Notes under the pieces: generated by a model | What the model was told of the DNA's origin: nothing | Seen by the model: only the letters and a program-made list of their open reading frames with translations | Database searches by the model: none | NCBI GenBank assembly: GCA_017436185.1 | Contig: JAFSDP010000008.1 | Span: 62,001 to 126,000, forward strand | DNA: 64,000 nucleotides | Reading direction: 5' to 3' | DNA from: Alistipes sp. | Lineage (GTDB): Bacteria > Bacteroidota > Bacteroidia > Bacteroidales > Rikenellaceae | Shown: in pieces, positions 25,595 to 33,650 of the stretch | How positions within the stretch are numbered: position 1 is the stretch's first letter | Layout of the letters: each line of letters starts with the position of its first letter | Translations under genes and position numbers: made by a program

Positions 25595-25602
25595 CAAAGA
25601 TA
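25595..25602 (-). promoter_or_regulatory. -7 element TATCTTTG for the DUF1963 gene
   Basis: TATCTTTG on the minus strand, 25 bp before the ATG at 25570. Confidence 0.5.
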
Positions 25603-25627
25603 GGAAACATTTTAGCTAAATGCACCC

Positions 25628-25720
25628 TTATTTCTGCTTTTTTTGTGGGAGTGGGTGGTCGTAGGCATCGAGCAAAGCTGCAAATGCCCTGTCGCAAAGT
25701 GTATTCAATCGGTCAATCAT
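25628..25720 (-). CDS. Possible 30-aa small protein downstream of the WYL gene
   Basis: ATG at 25720, 6 bp after the WYL stop; reads MIDRLNTLCDRAFAALLDAY, then DHPLPQKKQK. It is amphipathic and helical with host codon use. Its close spacing suggests co-transcription. No family is recognised. Confidence 0.4.
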   Translation of the reverse strand: MIDRLNTLCDRAFAALLDAYDHPLPQKKQK

Positions 25721-25726
25721 AGTGGT

Positions 25727-26638
25727 TTATTTTTCGGTGAGTGAGTAACGCAGTTGCATCGCTTCGATTTGTTCGATCAGCTCTTGACGCACCTCCGCAG
25801 GGGAGAGAATTTCGATCTGGGCGCCGTAGCGCAAGATGGTGTTGAAGAACTCTTGGGTGGGGGCGGTGTAGTAGTCGAAATCGCTGTAGGTGTCGGTTGT
25901 AACCACCTCACGTTGCGAACGATGCAACGGTAGGGTGCGCAGATAATCAACCAGCCAGCCATAGGCTCGAAGTCGGATTTCGCAGGGCTTGATGCTGTCG
26001 TAGATGGCCACGCCCCAAGTGTGGCGCACAATCTCCTGTGGGTCGAAGTCGGCAGGCAACTCCCAATGCTTTTCCAACAGCTTTACCTCCTCCATGCGGT
26101 CGAGGGCATAGACCTTGATGCGGTCATCGTCGGCCTTCTTGGCGTAGAGATACCACCGCCGCTCGTTGAGCTTTACGAAGAGGGGCTGCAACTCCAAAAT
26201 GGCCGCTTGTGGTGTGTCGAATCGGTGGTAGCGAATCTCCAGCATTTGCTGCTCGCGCATCGCCGTCAGCAAATCGGTCAGGTGGTGCTGTGCCGAGGGG
26301 ATCTCTTCGACCAGCACACGCCCGCTGAGCGATTGCGACTCTTGCAGCAGGTTGTTCATCGAGAAGGAGTTCAAAAGCCAACTCGACAGCCCGTTCTTGC
26401 CCAACTCGCCCTGCTCGTCGATGTAGTAGGCGTTGGTGCGCTCGTCGCAGGCGATGCGTATCTTAAAGAGCTCCTCGACCGCCTCACGGTGGTTATGAAA
26501 GGTGCGCAGGGCCAGGGGATTTCCCTCGCTTAACGAACTTTCGGCCCATCGCCGCTTGATCTGGGCAAAGGTAATCGGGCCGTGTCGGTGAATCGTATCG
26601 ACCAGCCAGATGTATTTCTTGTAAAGATGTGCTCCCAT
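25727..26638 (-). CDS. WYL-domain transcriptional regulator
   Basis: 303 aa. An N-terminal winged helix (ITFAQIKRRWAESSLSEGNP, then LALRTFHNHREAVEEL) is followed by a WYL domain (LEIRYHRFDT; PLFVKLNERRWYLYAKKADD; IKVYALDRMEEVKLLEKHWE) and a WCX-like C-terminal domain ending about residue 300. WYL proteins bind a nucleic-acid-like or nucleotide ligand and often control DNA damage or phage defence genes. No such partner is adjacent, so the target is unknown. A TATCTTTG promoter lies 30 bp upstream. Confidence 0.9.
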   Translation of the reverse strand: MGAHLYKKYIWLVDTIHRHGPITFAQIKRRWAESSLSEGNPLALRTFHNHREAVEELFKIRIACDERTNAYYIDEQGELGKNGLSSWLLNSFSMNNLLQESQSLSGRVLVEEIPSAQHHLTDLLTAMREQQMLEIRYHRFDTPQAAILELQPLFVKLNERRWYLYAKKADDDRIKVYALDRMEEVKLLEKHWELPADFDPQEIVRHTWGVAIYDSIKPCEIRLRAYGWLVDYLRTLPLHRSQREVVTTDTYSDFDYYTAPTQEFFNTILRYGAQIEILSPAEVRQELIEQIEAMQLRYSLTEK

Positions 26639-26667
26639 ATAGCTTCCTGTTTTTCGGTTCTCGCCTA

Positions 26668-26675
26668 CAAAGATA
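26668..26675 (-). promoter_or_regulatory. -7 element TATCTTTG for the WYL gene
   Basis: TATCTTTG on the minus strand, 30 bp before the ATG. Confidence 0.5.
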
Positions 26676-26833
26676 ATACGTTTAATATGCCAAATTGTTG
26701 CACAGGGCGGTCGAAAATAGTTGTTTGCAACTTGATTTTTTTTGATGCGCCCTAAAAAAGAGAAAATAATTTAGAAATTTGTGAAAGGATTTGGCGGTTT
26801 GTGTGTCTAATGTTGTAGAACATTACTCAAAAA

Positions 26834-27319
26834 ATGGAGAACATCGAACAACAATTTACGGCAATGGTCCGGGAATTTCGGCAGACCATCTACACGGTTT
26901 GCTACTTCTTCTCGAAGGATAAGGAGGAGGTGAACGACCTTTTTCAAGAGGTGCTGATCAACCTGTGGCGGGGTTTTCCCTCGTTTCGGGGTGAGAGCAG
27001 CCTGAAGACCTGGATCTGGCGTGTGAGCCTGAACACGTGCAGCAACTACGAGCGAAAGCGGAGAGGCAGCGTACAAACCATTCCTCTTTCGGTCGGCATC
27101 GACTTGTACAACGATGACGACGACCACACCATACAAATTCAACAACTCTACGACAGAATCAACCGCCTCGAACCCTTCGATAGGGCCATCATCCTTCTTT
27201 GGCTGGAGAATATGACCTACCAAGAGATAGCCAACGTGGTCGGTATCACGCTGTCGAACGTAACTACTCGGTTGTTCCGCATCAAGGAGCAACTGAAAGC
27301 AATGTCTAACAAAAAGTAA
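26834..27319 (+). CDS. ECF-type RNA polymerase sigma factor
   Basis: 161 aa. Region 2 reads FRQTIYTVCYFFSKDKEEVN, then DLFQEVLINLWRGFPSFRGE and SSLKTWIWRVSLNTC. Region 4 reads LEPFDRAIILLWLENMTYQE, then IANVVGITLSNVTTRLFRIK, a complete helix-turn-helix. It directs RNA polymerase to a specific promoter set. The following membrane protein gene starts 10 bp later and may be a regulator of it, though it has no recognised anti-sigma domain. Confidence 0.92.
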   Translation: MENIEQQFTAMVREFRQTIYTVCYFFSKDKEEVNDLFQEVLINLWRGFPSFRGESSLKTWIWRVSLNTCSNYERKRRGSVQTIPLSVGIDLYNDDDDHTIQIQQLYDRINRLEPFDRAIILLWLENMTYQEIANVVGITLSNVTTRLFRIKEQLKAMSNKK

Positions 27320-27328
27320 CTTCGTATT

Positions 27329-27925
27329 ATGAATCAACAAATAGTGGATTTTTCCGAATTTCAGGAACTTAAGAGCCAATTTGGCCTGCTTAACCAAAAA
27401 CTCGAGCAGCAGCGCATCGTAACCGACGACCTGCTGCAGGCCTCGATGAAACGTAAACTCAACTCGGTTGAACGATGGTATCATCATCGCTTCCGTTTGA
27501 GCCTCATTGCAGGACCGGTGGTCGGTGTCGTCTTTCTGGTCCGCAATTACGATATGGGCTTTGCTTCGTGGGGCTTTGGTGTGCTGGTGCTGCTGGTGGC
27601 TTTGCTCGAATTTGTCCTTGCGCTTGGCGAGTACCGCACCCTCGATATTGCCCATCTTACCACCAAGAGTATGACCGAGGCCACCGAACGGGTGTGCCGC
27701 CACCGTAAGATGGTCGCCCGCAACCAATTTATTTTGGCTGTTCCGCTCTGTATGGTTGTGGCCTGGACGGTGCTTTATGCCTCGGATTTCACACTCAATT
27801 GGCCCATTATAGTCTTGACGATTTCGCTGATTGTCGTCTCATTGAGTTGGGGTTATTACCTCCAAAAACACCGCCGCCAACAAATCAACGACGTACTTCG
27901 CCAAATCCACCAACTCCGCCAATAA
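27329..27925 (+). CDS. Membrane protein partner of the ECF sigma factor
   Basis: 198 aa. The cytoplasmic helical N terminus (about 1-55, coiled-coil-like LKSQFGLLNQKLEQQ) precedes four TM helices grouped in two pairs (about 57-95 and 130-172). A basic C-terminal tail (QKHRRQQINDVLRQIHQLRQ) follows. The location directly behind an ECF sigma gene suggests an anti-sigma or sensor role, but no zinc-binding anti-sigma motif is present. The assignment rests on context only. Confidence 0.75.
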   Translation: MNQQIVDFSEFQELKSQFGLLNQKLEQQRIVTDDLLQASMKRKLNSVERWYHHRFRLSLIAGPVVGVVFLVRNYDMGFASWGFGVLVLLVALLEFVLALGEYRTLDIAHLTTKSMTEATERVCRHRKMVARNQFILAVPLCMVVAWTVLYASDFTLNWPIIVLTISLIVVSLSWGYYLQKHRRQQINDVLRQIHQLRQ

Positions 27926-27931
27926 CCACCA

Positions 27932-27964
27932 CAAAAAACGAGGGTCCTGTGCCCTCGTTTTTTG
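27932..27964 (+). terminator. Terminator after the sigma-factor operon
   Basis: AAAAAACGAGGG / CCCTCGTTTTTT stem and T-run. Confidence 0.88.
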
Positions 27965-28067
27965 TGTAGAGTAGGGTAGGCCGGTTTGTGGAATAGCGAA
28001 TTTTTAAGGAGCGAAACTGTAAGCCCCCTTTACAGAAAGGGGGGGTGGGGGATAGGTAACACACTAA

Positions 28068-28110
28068 TCACAAGAAAAGGCAGACGATTTTCGTCTGCCT
28101 TTTCTTGTGA
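28068..28110. repeat. Perfect 20-bp hairpin
   Basis: Positions 28068-28087 are the exact reverse complement of 28091-28110, with a 3-nt TTT loop. The right arm runs into the duplicated tRNA-Lys end. The rest of 27965-28361 holds a GC-rich palindrome at about 28024-28040 and no convincing gene. Confidence 0.8.
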
Positions 28111-28127
28111 TCCCGCTGGGGCTCGAA
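28107..28127 (-). other. Duplicated 3' end of tRNA-Lys (att-like scar)
   Basis: A 21-bp sequence identical to 28361-28381, the 3' end and T arm of tRNA-Lys, lies 254 bp away in direct orientation. Such copies are typical of integration at tRNA 3' ends. No integrase remains here. Confidence 0.6.
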
Positions 28128-28312
28128 GCGGAGGGCTTTGCCCGAAGCTCGCGGGGATACCTTATTGGCGCAGCCGTAGGCAAGCATTAACACCAATATC
28201 CCCGCAACCCACGCACAAATACCACAGCGCACAGGGGTTAATACGACATACCTGCATGGCAGGTGTTTTTTGATGTCAGAGGTGGTTGTGGGCTTGCACA
28301 TAATCACCTTGA

Positions 28313-28350
28313 CATAAAAAAACAACCGCAGCACAAAAGGCTGCGGTTGT
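28313..28350 (-). terminator. Terminator of tRNA-Lys
   Basis: ACAACCGCAGC / GCTGCGGTTGT stem followed by TTTTTTT on the minus strand. Confidence 0.85.
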
Positions 28351-28361
28351 CGTATAAGCCG

Positions 28362-28434
28362 TGATCCCGCTGGGGCTCGAACCCAGGACCCCAACATTAA
28401 AAGTGTTGTGCTCTACCTGCTGAGCTACGAGATC
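28362..28434 (-). tRNA. tRNA-Lys(TTT)
   Basis: 73 nt cloverleaf on the minus strand. Acceptor GATCTCG pairs with CGGGATC, D stem is GCTC/GAGC, the anticodon loop ACTTTTAAT carries TTT and the T loop is TTCGAGC. CCA is not encoded. A TACATTTG promoter is upstream and a terminator downstream. Confidence 0.95.
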
Positions 28435-28474
28435 GCCGATAGCCAAAGCAAATCGAGTTTGCGTTTTGGTGGTG

Positions 28475-28482
28475 CAAATGTA
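28475..28482 (-). promoter_or_regulatory. -7 element TACATTTG of tRNA-Lys
   Basis: TACATTTGCACCACC, about 40 bp before the tRNA. Confidence 0.5.
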
Positions 28483-28603
28483 GCGTTTATTTTTGTTTTA
28501 CCAAAATAAAATCATATTTTTGTAGATAATTTGGCGTGCATTGTGTGGCCAAACCCTGCAAACAAGAAAATTTGTTGAACCATAAAATAACTGTAAAACA
28601 ATT

Positions 28604-29794
28604 ATGTGCAGAGCTTTAATTATCGGTGCCGGTGGTGTGGGTACGGTGGTGACGCAGAAAATCGCCGCCAATCCCGTCTTCACGGATGTGATGCTGGCCA
28701 GCCGTACCAAGTCCAAGTGTGATGCCGTAGCCGCTATGATTGGTGGCGACCGTGTTAAGACCGCCCAGGTGGATGCCGACAGCGTTCCCGAGTTGTGTGA
28801 GCTGTTCCGTGCCTTCAAGCCCGACATCGTGGTCAATGTAGCCCTCCCGTATCAGGACCTTACCATTATGGACGCCTGCTTGGAGTGTGGTTGCAACTAC
28901 CTCGACACGGCCAACTATGAGCCCAAGGACGAGGCCAAGTTCGAGTATTCGTGGCAGTGGGCCTACCAGGATCGCTTCAAGGAGGCGGGTCTGACGGCCA
29001 TTCTGGGTTGTGGTTTCGACCCGGGTGTGACGGCCATCTTCACGGCCTATGCTGCCAAGCACCACTTCGACGAGATTCACTACCTCGACATCGTCGATTG
29101 CAACGCCGGTAACCACGGTATGGCCTTTGCCACCAACTTCAACCCCGAGATCAACATCCGCGAGGTGACCCAGAAGGGCCGCTACTATCAGGATGGCGAG
29201 TGGGTGGTTACCGAGCCGCACGAGATTCACCGTCCGCTGAACTATCCCGGCATTGGTGAGCGTGAGTCGTATGTTATCTATCACGAGGAGTTGGAGTCGC
29301 TCGTAAAGAACTATCCGACCATCAAGCGTGCCCGCTTCTGGATGACCTTCGGTCAGGAGTATCTTACGCACCTGCGTGTGATTCAGAACATCGGTATGGC
29401 TCGCATCGATCCCATCATCTACAACGGTGTGGAGATTGTGCCCATCCAGTTCCTGAAGGCTGTGTTGCCCGATCCCAAGTCGTTGGGTGCCAACTATACG
29501 GGTCAGACCTCGATTGGCTGCCGTATTCGCGGTATCAAGGACGGCAAGGAGCGCACCTACTACATCTATAACAACTGCGACCACGAGGAGGCCTTCAAGG
29601 AGACCGGTACGCAGGCCGTAAGCTTCACGACGGGTGTTCCAGCAGCGTTGGGTGCCTCGATGTGGGCCAAGGGGCTGTGGCGTGGTGCCGGTGTGTTCAA
29701 TGTCGAGGAGTTCGATCCCGATCCCTTCCTGGCCGAGCTGGGTGAGCAGGGGTTGCCGTGGCATGAGCTGTTTGATGTGGATATCGAAGTCTGA
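28604..29794 (+). CDS. Carboxynorspermidine dehydrogenase (saccharopine dehydrogenase family)
   Basis: 396 aa. The N-terminal Rossmann motif ALIIGAGGVGTVVTQKIA is followed by DIVVNVALPYQDLTIMDACL and GCGFDPGVTAIFTAYAAKHH, hallmarks of the saccharopine dehydrogenase-like family that includes carboxynorspermidine/carboxyspermidine dehydrogenase. The enzyme condenses aspartate semialdehyde with a diamine using NADPH. The next gene on the strand is the matching decarboxylase NspC, which makes this assignment firm. Together they make spermidine or norspermidine by the route used in Bacteroidetes. Confidence 0.93.
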   Translation: MCRALIIGAGGVGTVVTQKIAANPVFTDVMLASRTKSKCDAVAAMIGGDRVKTAQVDADSVPELCELFRAFKPDIVVNVALPYQDLTIMDACLECGCNYLDTANYEPKDEAKFEYSWQWAYQDRFKEAGLTAILGCGFDPGVTAIFTAYAAKHHFDEIHYLDIVDCNAGNHGMAFATNFNPEINIREVTQKGRYYQDGEWVVTEPHEIHRPLNYPGIGERESYVIYHEELESLVKNYPTIKRARFWMTFGQEYLTHLRVIQNIGMARIDPIIYNGVEIVPIQFLKAVLPDPKSLGANYTGQTSIGCRIRGIKDGKERTYYIYNNCDHEEAFKETGTQAVSFTTGVPAALGASMWAKGLWRGAGVFNVEEFDPDPFLAELGEQGLPWHELFDVDIEV

Positions 29795-29800
29795 TTTTTT

Positions 29801-29915
29801 TGATTTTATAGGGCAGATTTGTCCTTGCTCTCACGAGGCACGAATGGGACGTACGTCGAGTACTACCCATCCGTGCCTCATTTCGTTTAAGCACAAATCT
29901 GCTCCTCTAAAATCA
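29801..29915. repeat. Nested palindromic element
   Basis: The outer arms 29801-29822 and 29893-29915 are imperfect reverse complements. The inner arms 29835-29848 and 29866-29879 match at 13 of 14 bases. The whole 115-bp unit can fold as one long stem. It occupies the 302-bp gap between the two carboxynorspermidine genes. There is no ORF in it and no clear T-run after it. Confidence 0.6.
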
Positions 29916-30057
29916 AAGAATCTGTTTTCCGTTTTGTGTGGCTGCTTCATTTACAATCCACATAAATTGGGGTAGGGTGGTCGGTGGTCAGAGAAAAAAC
30001 CAATAAGTATAAATACCTATTTCGAGGGCGAGGTGGCTGAAATTGGACGAATTTTGT

Positions 30058-30065
30058 TATTTTTG
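30058..30065 (+). promoter_or_regulatory. -7 element TATTTTTG for nspC
   Basis: It lies 31 bp before the ATG at 30097, so nspC has its own promoter after the palindromic element. Confidence 0.5.
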
Positions 30066-30096
30066 TGCGCGTATAAACCAATTCGACCTTTGACCG

Positions 30097-31227
30097 ATGA
30101 TTGACTTTACGAAAGTACCCTCGCCTTGCTATGTGCTCGATGAGCAGTTGCTGTTGGATAATTTAGCCCTGATCGACCGTGTGCGTCGCGAGGCTGACGT
30201 AGAGATTATCGTTGCCCTCAAGGCCTGTGCGATGTGGTCCATCTTTCCCACGTTGGCCCTCCACTCGGATGGTGCCACCGCCTCATCGCCCGCCGAAGCC
30301 CGCCTCGTTTTGGAGGAGTATGGCAAACCTGCCCACACCTATGCCCCCGTCTATACCGACCGCACCATCGAGGAGATTATGCGTTGCAGTGACCATATCA
30401 CCTTCAACTCGGTGGCCCAATACAACCGCTTTGCGCCGATGGCCATCTTGCGTGGTATCTCGTGTGGTCTGCGTATCAACCCCAAGTATTCGCCCGTCGA
30501 AACCGACCTCTACAACCCCTGTGTAGCCGGCTCGCGTCTGGGCGTGACGGCCGAGGAGTTGGGTTACCTGCCTGCCGGGTTGGAGGGGCTGCACTTCCAC
30601 GTCTTGTGTGAGTCGCGCCCGCACCACCTCAAGCTCGCCTTGGAGGCTGTGGAGACCCATTTCGGCCGCTATCTCGACCAAATCAAATGGCTCAATATGG
30701 GCGGCGGACACCTGATGACCCACGCGGAGTATGACTGCGACGAGCTGATCTCGGTGTTGCGTGATTTCAAGGCTCGCCATCCCCATCTGCGCCTCATCCT
30801 GGAGCCCGGTTCGGCCTTTACGTGGCGCACGGGCTACCTGGTTTCGACCGTCGAGGATGTGGTCGAGAATGGGGGAGTGCATACGGCGATGCTCGATGTC
30901 TCGTTTGCCTGCCATATGCCCGACTGTCTGGAGATGCCCTACAAGCCCGCCATCATCGGCGCCCGTGATCCCGAGCAAGGGGAGAAAAAGTGGCGTATGG
31001 GCGGTAACAGCTGCCTGGCCGGCGACTTCTATGGCGATTGGTATTTCGACATAGATCCCAAGGTGGGCGACCGCATCATCTTCGAGGATATGATCCACTA
31101 CACGATGGTCAAGACCACGATGTTCAACGGTGTGAGCCACCCCTCGATTGCCATTGCACACACCTCGGGCGAGGTGGAGGTAGTGCGTGAATTTGGCTAC
31201 GAAGACTACAAAAACAGAATGGGATAA
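30097..31227 (+). CDS. nspC: Carboxynorspermidine decarboxylase
   Basis: 376 aa PLP-dependent, alanine-racemase-fold decarboxylase. It starts PSPCYVLDEQLLLDNLALID and has the PLP lysine in EIIVALKACAMWSI near residue 41. HFHVLCE, GGGHLMTHAEYD and LEPGSAFTWRTGYLV (phosphate-binding) match. The C-terminal GNSCLAGDFYGDWYFD carries the substrate-site Cys and Asp typical of ornithine-decarboxylase-like enzymes. It removes CO2 from carboxy(nor)spermidine. It is paired with the dehydrogenase upstream and followed 36 bp later by cysteate synthase. Confidence 0.95.
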   Translation: MIDFTKVPSPCYVLDEQLLLDNLALIDRVRREADVEIIVALKACAMWSIFPTLALHSDGATASSPAEARLVLEEYGKPAHTYAPVYTDRTIEEIMRCSDHITFNSVAQYNRFAPMAILRGISCGLRINPKYSPVETDLYNPCVAGSRLGVTAEELGYLPAGLEGLHFHVLCESRPHHLKLALEAVETHFGRYLDQIKWLNMGGGHLMTHAEYDCDELISVLRDFKARHPHLRLILEPGSAFTWRTGYLVSTVEDVVENGGVHTAMLDVSFACHMPDCLEMPYKPAIIGARDPEQGEKKWRMGGNSCLAGDFYGDWYFDIDPKVGDRIIFEDMIHYTMVKTTMFNGVSHPSIAIAHTSGEVEVVREFGYEDYKNRMG

Positions 31228-31263
31228 CCGTTTAGAAAACAATATAATAAACAAAGATACCTT

Positions 31264-32556
31264 ATGGAAAACTTTACTCCGACCCAATACACGCTCGTCT
31301 GCGTTGCTTCGGGTCACGAATTCAAAGATGAAGGTTGGACGCTGGCCGACCGTGAGTGTCAGTGCCCCTCGCTGGTGCGTGCCCACTACGCCAAGAAGCA
31401 GCTTGAGGTGAAGCCCGAGAGCTATGGCCTCTACAAGTTCTGCGATTGGCTGCCCGTGAGCCACCTTTTGAAGGGCTCGGCTGCCCCCGTTACCTACCGC
31501 AGCAAGGGCCTTGCACAGCACCTCGGTCTGGAGAATTTGTGGATCACCTTCAACGGCTACAACCCCGCCATTGGTGCCAATATGACCACCTGCTCGTTCA
31601 AGGAGACCGAGGCCTACTCGGTGTGTGGTCGTGCCAAGCAGGACGAGAACCGTGTGCTGGTGGTTGCCTCGGCAGGTAATACGGCCCGTGCCTTTGCCAA
31701 GGTCTGCTCGGCCAACAATATCCGCCTGCTGCTGGCCATTCCCTACGACAATCTGGATGCCCTCTGGTTTGAGGAGCCGCTGAACCCCTGCGTGAAGGTG
31801 ATTGCCTGCGCCTCGGGGGGCGACTACTTCGATGCCATCCACCTCTCGGAGCTGGCCCTCAAGGCCAAGAACTTCTACGCCGAGGGTGGTGCCAAGAATA
31901 TCGCTCGTCGTGACGGTATGGCTACTACCGTGCTGTCGGCCGCCACGACCATCGGTCGCATTCCCGATTACTACTTCCAGGCTGTGGGCAGCGGTACGGG
32001 TGCCATTGCCGCTTGGGAGGCCAATATGCGCCTCATCGAGGATGGTCGCTATGGAACGAACACGATGAAGCTGATGGTGTCGCAGAATGCCCCCTTCGTG
32101 CCGATGTACGACGCTTGGCGTGCCGACTCGCGTGCGATGTTGCCCTACGATGACGATAAGGCTCGCCGTGATGCCGAGATTATCGATGCCAAGGTGCTCT
32201 CGAACCGCAAGCCTCCCTATGGTGTGATGGGCGGTCTGTACGATGCTCTGAAGGCAACTGGTGGCGACATTATGGTCGTTACGAATCCCCAGGAGCGCAA
32301 GGCTTGCAAGCTCTTCGAGGAGCTGGAGGGTGTAGATATCCATCCCGCAGCAGGTGTGGCTACGGCGTCGCTGATCAAGGCGGTGCAGGAGGGTCGCATC
32401 GAGAAGGATGCCACGGTGATGCTCAACATCACGGGTGGCGGTGAGCAGCTCTTCAAGAAGGGCCGCGAGGTGTGGTACCTCAAGCCGAGCCACGTCTTCC
32501 CGCTCAATCCCGATGTGGAGGATGTAGTAGCCAAGGTCGAGGCGCTCTACGAGTAG
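31264..32556 (+). CDS. Cysteate synthase
   Basis: 430 aa fold-type II PLP enzyme related to threonine synthase. The N terminus reads QYTLVCVASGHEFKDEGWTL. The PLP-lysine region is NMTTCSFKETEA (Lys near 113), SAGNTARAFA is the phosphate/asparagine loop, and VGSGTGAIAAWEAN the PLP-phosphate loop. The long form with this N terminus is that of cysteate synthase (phosphoserine plus sulfite to L-cysteate). In gut Alistipes and relatives, cysteate is the precursor of sulfonolipids (capnine type); methanogens use it for coenzyme M. Threonine synthase is the main alternative. A terminator follows. Confidence 0.85.
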   Translation: MENFTPTQYTLVCVASGHEFKDEGWTLADRECQCPSLVRAHYAKKQLEVKPESYGLYKFCDWLPVSHLLKGSAAPVTYRSKGLAQHLGLENLWITFNGYNPAIGANMTTCSFKETEAYSVCGRAKQDENRVLVVASAGNTARAFAKVCSANNIRLLLAIPYDNLDALWFEEPLNPCVKVIACASGGDYFDAIHLSELALKAKNFYAEGGAKNIARRDGMATTVLSAATTIGRIPDYYFQAVGSGTGAIAAWEANMRLIEDGRYGTNTMKLMVSQNAPFVPMYDAWRADSRAMLPYDDDKARRDAEIIDAKVLSNRKPPYGVMGGLYDALKATGGDIMVVTNPQERKACKLFEELEGVDIHPAAGVATASLIKAVQEGRIEKDATVMLNITGGGEQLFKKGREVWYLKPSHVFPLNPDVEDVVAKVEALYE

Positions 32557-32576
32557 GGTAACAACTGCCTGAAAAT

Positions 32577-32613
32577 CAAAAGCAGGGTTGGAGAATATCC
32601 AACCCTGCTTTTT
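32577..32613 (+). terminator. Terminator after cysteate synthase
   Basis: AAAGCAGGGTTGG / CCAACCCTGCTTT stem, also usable by tRNA-Leu on the minus strand. Confidence 0.88.
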
Positions 32614-32615
32614 GG

Positions 32616-32701
32616 TACTCGGAACGGGAATCGAACCCGTACGGCCATTACTGGCCACAGGATTTTAAGTCCGGCGTGTCTACCTATTCCACCATCCGAG
32701 C
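32616..32701 (-). tRNA. tRNA-Leu(TAA)
   Basis: 86 nt with a long variable arm (class II). Acceptor GCTCGGA pairs with TCCGAGT, the anticodon loop CTTAAAA carries TAA, the variable arm GTGGCCAGTAATGGCC forms a hairpin and the T loop is TTCGATT. CCA is not encoded. Confidence 0.95.
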
Positions 32702-32726
32702 AACCTGTTTTGCCATATCGGCGCAG

Positions 32727-32734
32727 CAAAAGTA
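32727..32734 (-). promoter_or_regulatory. -7 element TACTTTTG of tRNA-Leu
   Basis: TACTTTTG on the minus strand in the short spacer between the end of miaA and tRNA-Leu. Confidence 0.45.
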
Positions 32735-32744
32735 AGAAAAAAAA

Positions 32745-33650
32745 TCAATTCTCGCAACGCTCAATCCACTTTATCATCTTCTCGACCTCGCTCGGGTGAA
32801 ACCAGCGCACCTCCTCATCCCGTCGAAACCAGGTCAATTGCCGCTTGGCATAACGGCGTGAATTGCGCTGAATCAGCGCCACAGCCTCCTCCAGCGAAAT
32901 CTCGCCATCGAAGTGAGCGAAGAGCTCTTTGTAGCCTACCGTCTGCAGTGCATTCAGGTGGCGGTAGGGGAGTACGGCACGCGCTTCGGCCTCCAGCCCC
33001 TCCTCCATCATCAGCTCCACACGGCGATCGATGCGCCCATACAGCTCCTCACGTGGCAAATCGATGCCGATTTTGATAATCTCGAAATTACGCTTGCGAC
33101 GCTCGCCGGTGCGCAACGACGAGTAGGGCTTGCCGGTTTGCAGGCAGACCTCCAATGCACGCACCACACGGGCGGGATTCTGCCGATCAACCACCTCCCA
33201 ATAGGCAGGGTCGAGGGTTTTCAGCTGCTCGGCCAATGCCGGCAACCCCTCGGTGGCAAGCCGTTCGGTCAGCTTACGTCGCAGCGCTTCGTCGGCCTCG
33301 GGCAGGTCGTCCATCCCCTCGCACAAGGCCCGCACATATAGCCCCGAGCCTCCCACGGCAATCACCGTGTTGTGGCGGTTGAACAACTCCTCCAACCGCT
33401 CCAGAGCCATCACCTCGTAACGGCCCGAGTTGATCTCGTCCGTCAGGTCGTGGCTGGCAATGAAGTGGTGCTCGGCTCGGGATAGCTCCTCGGCAGTCGG
33501 CTGGGCCGTACCGATGGCTAACCCTCGATAGAATTGGCGGGAGTCGGTCGAGATAATCGGGGCATGATAGTGCTCGGCAAGACAAATGCTGAGTGCCGTC
33601 TTGCCGCAGCCCGTAGGACCGACAATGACCACCAATCGCTTAATACTCAT
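32745..33650 (-). CDS. miaA: tRNA dimethylallyltransferase
   Basis: 301 aa from MSIKRLVVIVGPTGCGKTAL at 33650; upstream in-frame codons belong to the previous gene's overlap. The P-loop GPTGCGKT is at residues 9-16, STDSRQFYRGL near 38 and VGGSGLYVRALCEG near 101, and the insert DPAYWEVVDRQNPARVVRAL, then EVCLQTGKPYS, is the tRNA-binding swivel region. It prenylates A37 of tRNAs reading UNN codons, including the adjacent tRNA-Leu(TAA), though adjacency is probably chance. It overlaps the upstream gene by 11 bp. Confidence 0.96.
   Translation of the reverse strand: MSIKRLVVIVGPTGCGKTALSICLAEHYHAPIISTDSRQFYRGLAIGTAQPTAEELSRAEHHFIASHDLTDEINSGRYEVMALERLEELFNRHNTVIAVGGSGLYVRALCEGMDDLPEADEALRRKLTERLATEGLPALAEQLKTLDPAYWEVVDRQNPARVVRALEVCLQTGKPYSSLRTGERRKRNFEIIKIGIDLPREELYGRIDRRVELMMEEGLEAEARAVLPYRHLNALQTVGYKELFAHFDGEISLEEAVALIQRNSRRYAKRQLTWFRRDEEVRWFHPSEVEKMIKWIERCEN

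Noticed and set aside
28068..28397. Minus-strand frame with a hydrophobic stretch (CAWVAGILVLMLAYGCANK)
   Set aside because: It runs through the perfect hairpin, the duplicated tRNA-Lys end and the tRNA terminator; a chance frame in non-coding scar sequence is more likely.
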